The notes beneath the pieces are model-generated. The model had not been told where the DNA came from and ran no database searches. It saw nothing but the letters and a program-made list of their open reading frames with translations. DNA of 64,000 bases from Aquiflexum balticum DSM 16537 (GTDB lineage Bacteria > Bacteroidota > Bacteroidia > Cytophagales > Cyclobacteriaceae): positions 744,001-808,000 of the forward strand of contig NZ_LT838813.1 of the NCBI RefSeq assembly GCF_900176595.1. The letters are read 5' to 3'. Below, piece by piece: positions 63,501-64,000 of this stretch. A program made the translations under genes and the position numbers. Position 1 is the stretch's first letter; each line of letters starts with the position of its first letter.

Positions 63501-63559
63501 GCAGCCTGTTCCTGACCTGCGAGGTATTTCTTAAGAACTGAATTCTGAAAAAGAGCCAT
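60527..63559 (-). CDS. Type IIG-like restriction-modification enzyme (Eco57I-type methylase with N-terminal nuclease)
   Basis: This 1010-residue protein combines an N-terminal restriction domain (KTDGAIIKDGKAIAVIELKG: Asp88, Glu102, Lys104), a helical connector, an N6-adenine methyltransferase (DPACGSGAFL at 441-450, VVGNPPYVSS with NPPY at 564-567) and a C-terminal target-recognition part of the TaqI/Eco57I kind. The methyltransferase and C-terminal tail are GC-richer than the recognition region (about residues 570-935), which looks exchanged. It is the first gene of the operon; a matching deletion ghost lies at 56751-56937. The expected function is sequence-specific cleavage and protection of DNA. 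Confidence 0.88.
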   Translation of the reverse strand: MALFQNSVLKKYLAGQEQAAMHAAFGAYLTYFHDPMRRANIRASKEEQFQEGFLRELFVNILGYTINPDPDFNLTTELKNIKDSKKTDGAIIKDGKAIAVIELKGTDTKDLEKIRDQAFNYKNNHPDCIYVITSNFEKLRFYIHNAVDYIEFSILQMQQEEFRLLWLLLQKDNLLAGIPQQIKTESLLVEEQVTKKLYADYSAFKQELWQDMVANNPGQDELLLYKKSQKLLDRFLFIFFAEDKGLLPPNSISEIVKQWVKLAEMDEYRPLYDRFKKYFGYMNTGRVIPGKAEIHAYNGGLFAPDELLDSLTISDTLLKKHVSKLTEYDFESEVDTNILGHIFEHSLNDIENVRASLEGTVVDKSKTKRKKDGVFYTPKYITKYIVDNTLGKLCAEKKAELGIIDEEFAKGKAGRKKDTLQKLVAQLKAYREWLLQLAICDPACGSGAFLNQVLEFLMAEHRYLDELESMLFGSSIVFPNVENHILENNIFGVDINEESVEIARLSLWLRTAQKGRKLSTLSSNIKVGNSLIDDPEVAGDLAFDWQAQFPKAFAKGGFDVVVGNPPYVSSKGENFNEIDKAFLTRAYHTAAYQIDLYMLFLEKGIQLISEIGLTSFIVPNTWLNNLNLESVRRFMLNNTSLKDIVLMPSGTFASASVDTVIVTFSLGEMNDNVQLLKCENSEFDSIGFGNQKDWAHEKGAIINVFLDQRTTQLIKKIETNSIVIGDFCEAVRGVGIYHKRKGHTKEFIESDPFQSIHKVDDTFVPYLRGKNLQRWHLTWNQDSFISYGDWLAEPRDPKFFEGERILIRKILSDRINIAFIENNFVVDQQIYTVKIEKPINFSLKALLAILSSSLITYYFKLKFSEFDDLFPQIKLDHIKSLPISQHLPDSNDKFTQLVNMGLNMVSQLNDLKEGILMLIKSKFSIEQPSNKLQNWPSLDFKEFLRELTKAKVKLSLSEEAEWMAYFHEQKAKAQSLQSDITRLDREIDKLVYELYGLTEEEIRIVEGGEG

Positions 63560-63923
63560 AAGCTAAATTTGATCAAAAAGGGATGCTAACTGATTTGTTT
63601 TTGAAGATAAGGAAGGAAAGTAAATTTTCGGTCAATGGAGGGGAAAAAATCAAAAAATTAAGAATGAATAATTCAGAATAAGGAATGTTTGTGGAGACAC
63701 AAACATTGGCGGAGGTATTTTGAGGTTTAGTAAGGAAAATAGACACTGCTTCTGGCAGTGTTTTTTTTTGACCATAACAAAGATATTTCAGCGCCAATGA
63801 CCAATTTTTGGGTTATGATATTGTTAAAAATATAAAATATTTTTATAATATGTATTAAAAACATATATTATTATTTATGTGATTTTTCTGAGAATTTTGA
63901 TCGAACCAAATCAAAACCTCCAT
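63560..63923. other. Upstream region of the R-M operon and of icd
   Basis: The left part (63560-63711) is the duplicated R-M upstream DNA with the palindrome at 63684-63707. A terminator hairpin follows at 63743-63769. The rest is AT-rich (63815-63885) and should hold the icd promoter. No reading frame is convincing. Confidence 0.6.
63743..63769 (+). terminator. Rho-independent terminator, + strand orientation
   Basis: ACACTGC (63743-63749) pairs with GCAGTGT (63755-63761), followed by nine T (63761-63769). It is oriented to stop + strand transcription, yet no + strand gene lies just upstream. It may insulate icd from read-through or be left over from a lost gene. Confidence 0.7.
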
Positions 63924-64000
63924 ATGAAAAAAATAACAGTAGCCAAAGGCGACGGAATTGGACCTGAAATAATGGATGCCACCTTGGAAATCATCCTTGC
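63924..64000 (+). CDS. icd: Isocitrate dehydrogenase (NADP-type), partial
   Basis: Only 25 codons are in the window, from ATG 63924: MKKITVAKGDGIGPEIMDAT and then LEIIL. The GDGIGPEIM motif is the conserved start of the isocitrate/isopropylmalate dehydrogenase family. The particular N-terminus fits NADP-dependent isocitrate dehydrogenases of Bacteroidota, a TCA-cycle enzyme. Isopropylmalate dehydrogenase is the main alternative, but it usually starts with a longer lead (KIAVIPGDGIG). The rest lies outside. Confidence 0.75.
   Translation, partial: MKKITVAKGDGIGPEIMDATLEIIL

Noticed and set aside
62108-63541. A 477-codon + strand open frame opposite the R-M gene
   Set aside because: It is fully antisense to a gene with clear nuclease and methylase motifs; the long open frame follows from the GC-richer codon pattern. 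Its translation shows no recognisable motif.
49106-63707. The AATGTTTGTG palindromes as operator sites for one regulator
   Set aside because: They lie next to unrelated genes in varied positions and share a TTGGCGG tail, which fits a dispersed repeat better than an operator.
1-64000. tRNA, rRNA or riboswitch genes
   Set aside because: I scanned the gaps by eye and saw no cloverleaf, rRNA core or known riboswitch core; a dedicated covariance search would be needed for certainty.
1-64000. Prophage or integrase-bounded genomic island
   Set aside because: No integrase, capsid, portal or terminase gene was seen and no tRNA attachment site is present in the window.

Overview
The window looks like a chromosomal segment of a Bacteroidota bacterium, most likely order Cytophagales (Cyclobacteriaceae-like). 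The basis is the moderately AT-rich DNA, a clear gldD gliding lipoprotein gene (and a probable gldB start at the left edge), secreted proteins with Bacteroidota-style signal peptides and lipoboxes, weak ribosome-binding sites, and intergenic repeat types common in this phylum. No rRNA, tRNA or CRISPR array was recognised. The genus call is inference.

Region 1 (1-19934) is an exopolysaccharide or O-antigen type locus of the Wzx/Wzy kind. A radical SAM/SPASM gene comes first, followed by a tightly packed + strand run: outer-membrane export protein, chain-length protein without a kinase domain, flippase, methyltransferase, GT2, sugar epimerase, second methyltransferase, Wzy-like polymerase, GT4, hexapeptide acyltransferase and two more GT4 enzymes. 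The initiating sugar-phosphate transferase lies on the opposite strand at 17698-19068, after a 2H phosphoesterase and a tandem universal stress protein. A third methyltransferase closes the region.

Region 2 (20103-40821) is mostly housekeeping and metabolic: a secreted GH130 protein, a lone MNT nucleotidyltransferase, a quinone-reductase/MaoC fusion with an in-frame 75-bp tandem repeat as linker, an M20 dipeptidase, DsbD, a RelE/ParE-like TA pair, a sugar-kinase-like protein, UDP-xylose synthase, a sodium/solute symporter, GldD, DinB, a nitroreductase, an Rnl5-type RNA ligase, a PIN-domain relic, an S10 peptidase, an aldo/keto reductase-RidA fusion and an APC permease.

Region 3 (40988-54273) is a metal-resistance block. 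A two-component system is followed by an RND heavy-metal efflux pump (inner-membrane pump, TolC-like channel, adaptor lipoprotein), a small membrane protein and a P-type ATPase. Four 7-bp repeats at 11-bp spacing sit between the kinase and the pump and look like an OmpR-family operator. A coiled-coil lipoprotein with 14-residue repeats and an amidohydrolase lipoprotein follow.

Region 4 (about 54360-63720) is a repeat-rich accessory island. It holds an orphan HigA-like antitoxin, a REP-associated IS200-like transposase inactivated by a one-base frameshift and flanked by two direct copies of a six-hairpin array, and a deletion ghost of a restriction-modification gene. A membrane protein is paired with a PemK/MazF-like toxin. 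The last part is a three-gene minus-strand operon: a type IIG-like R-M enzyme, a HEPN-motif protein translationally coupled by a GTGA overlap, and a NucS-like PD-(D/E)XK nuclease. The ghost and the intact R-M gene share both ends and the same upstream palindrome. This island is the best candidate for an undescribed system. The window ends in the first codons of isocitrate dehydrogenase.
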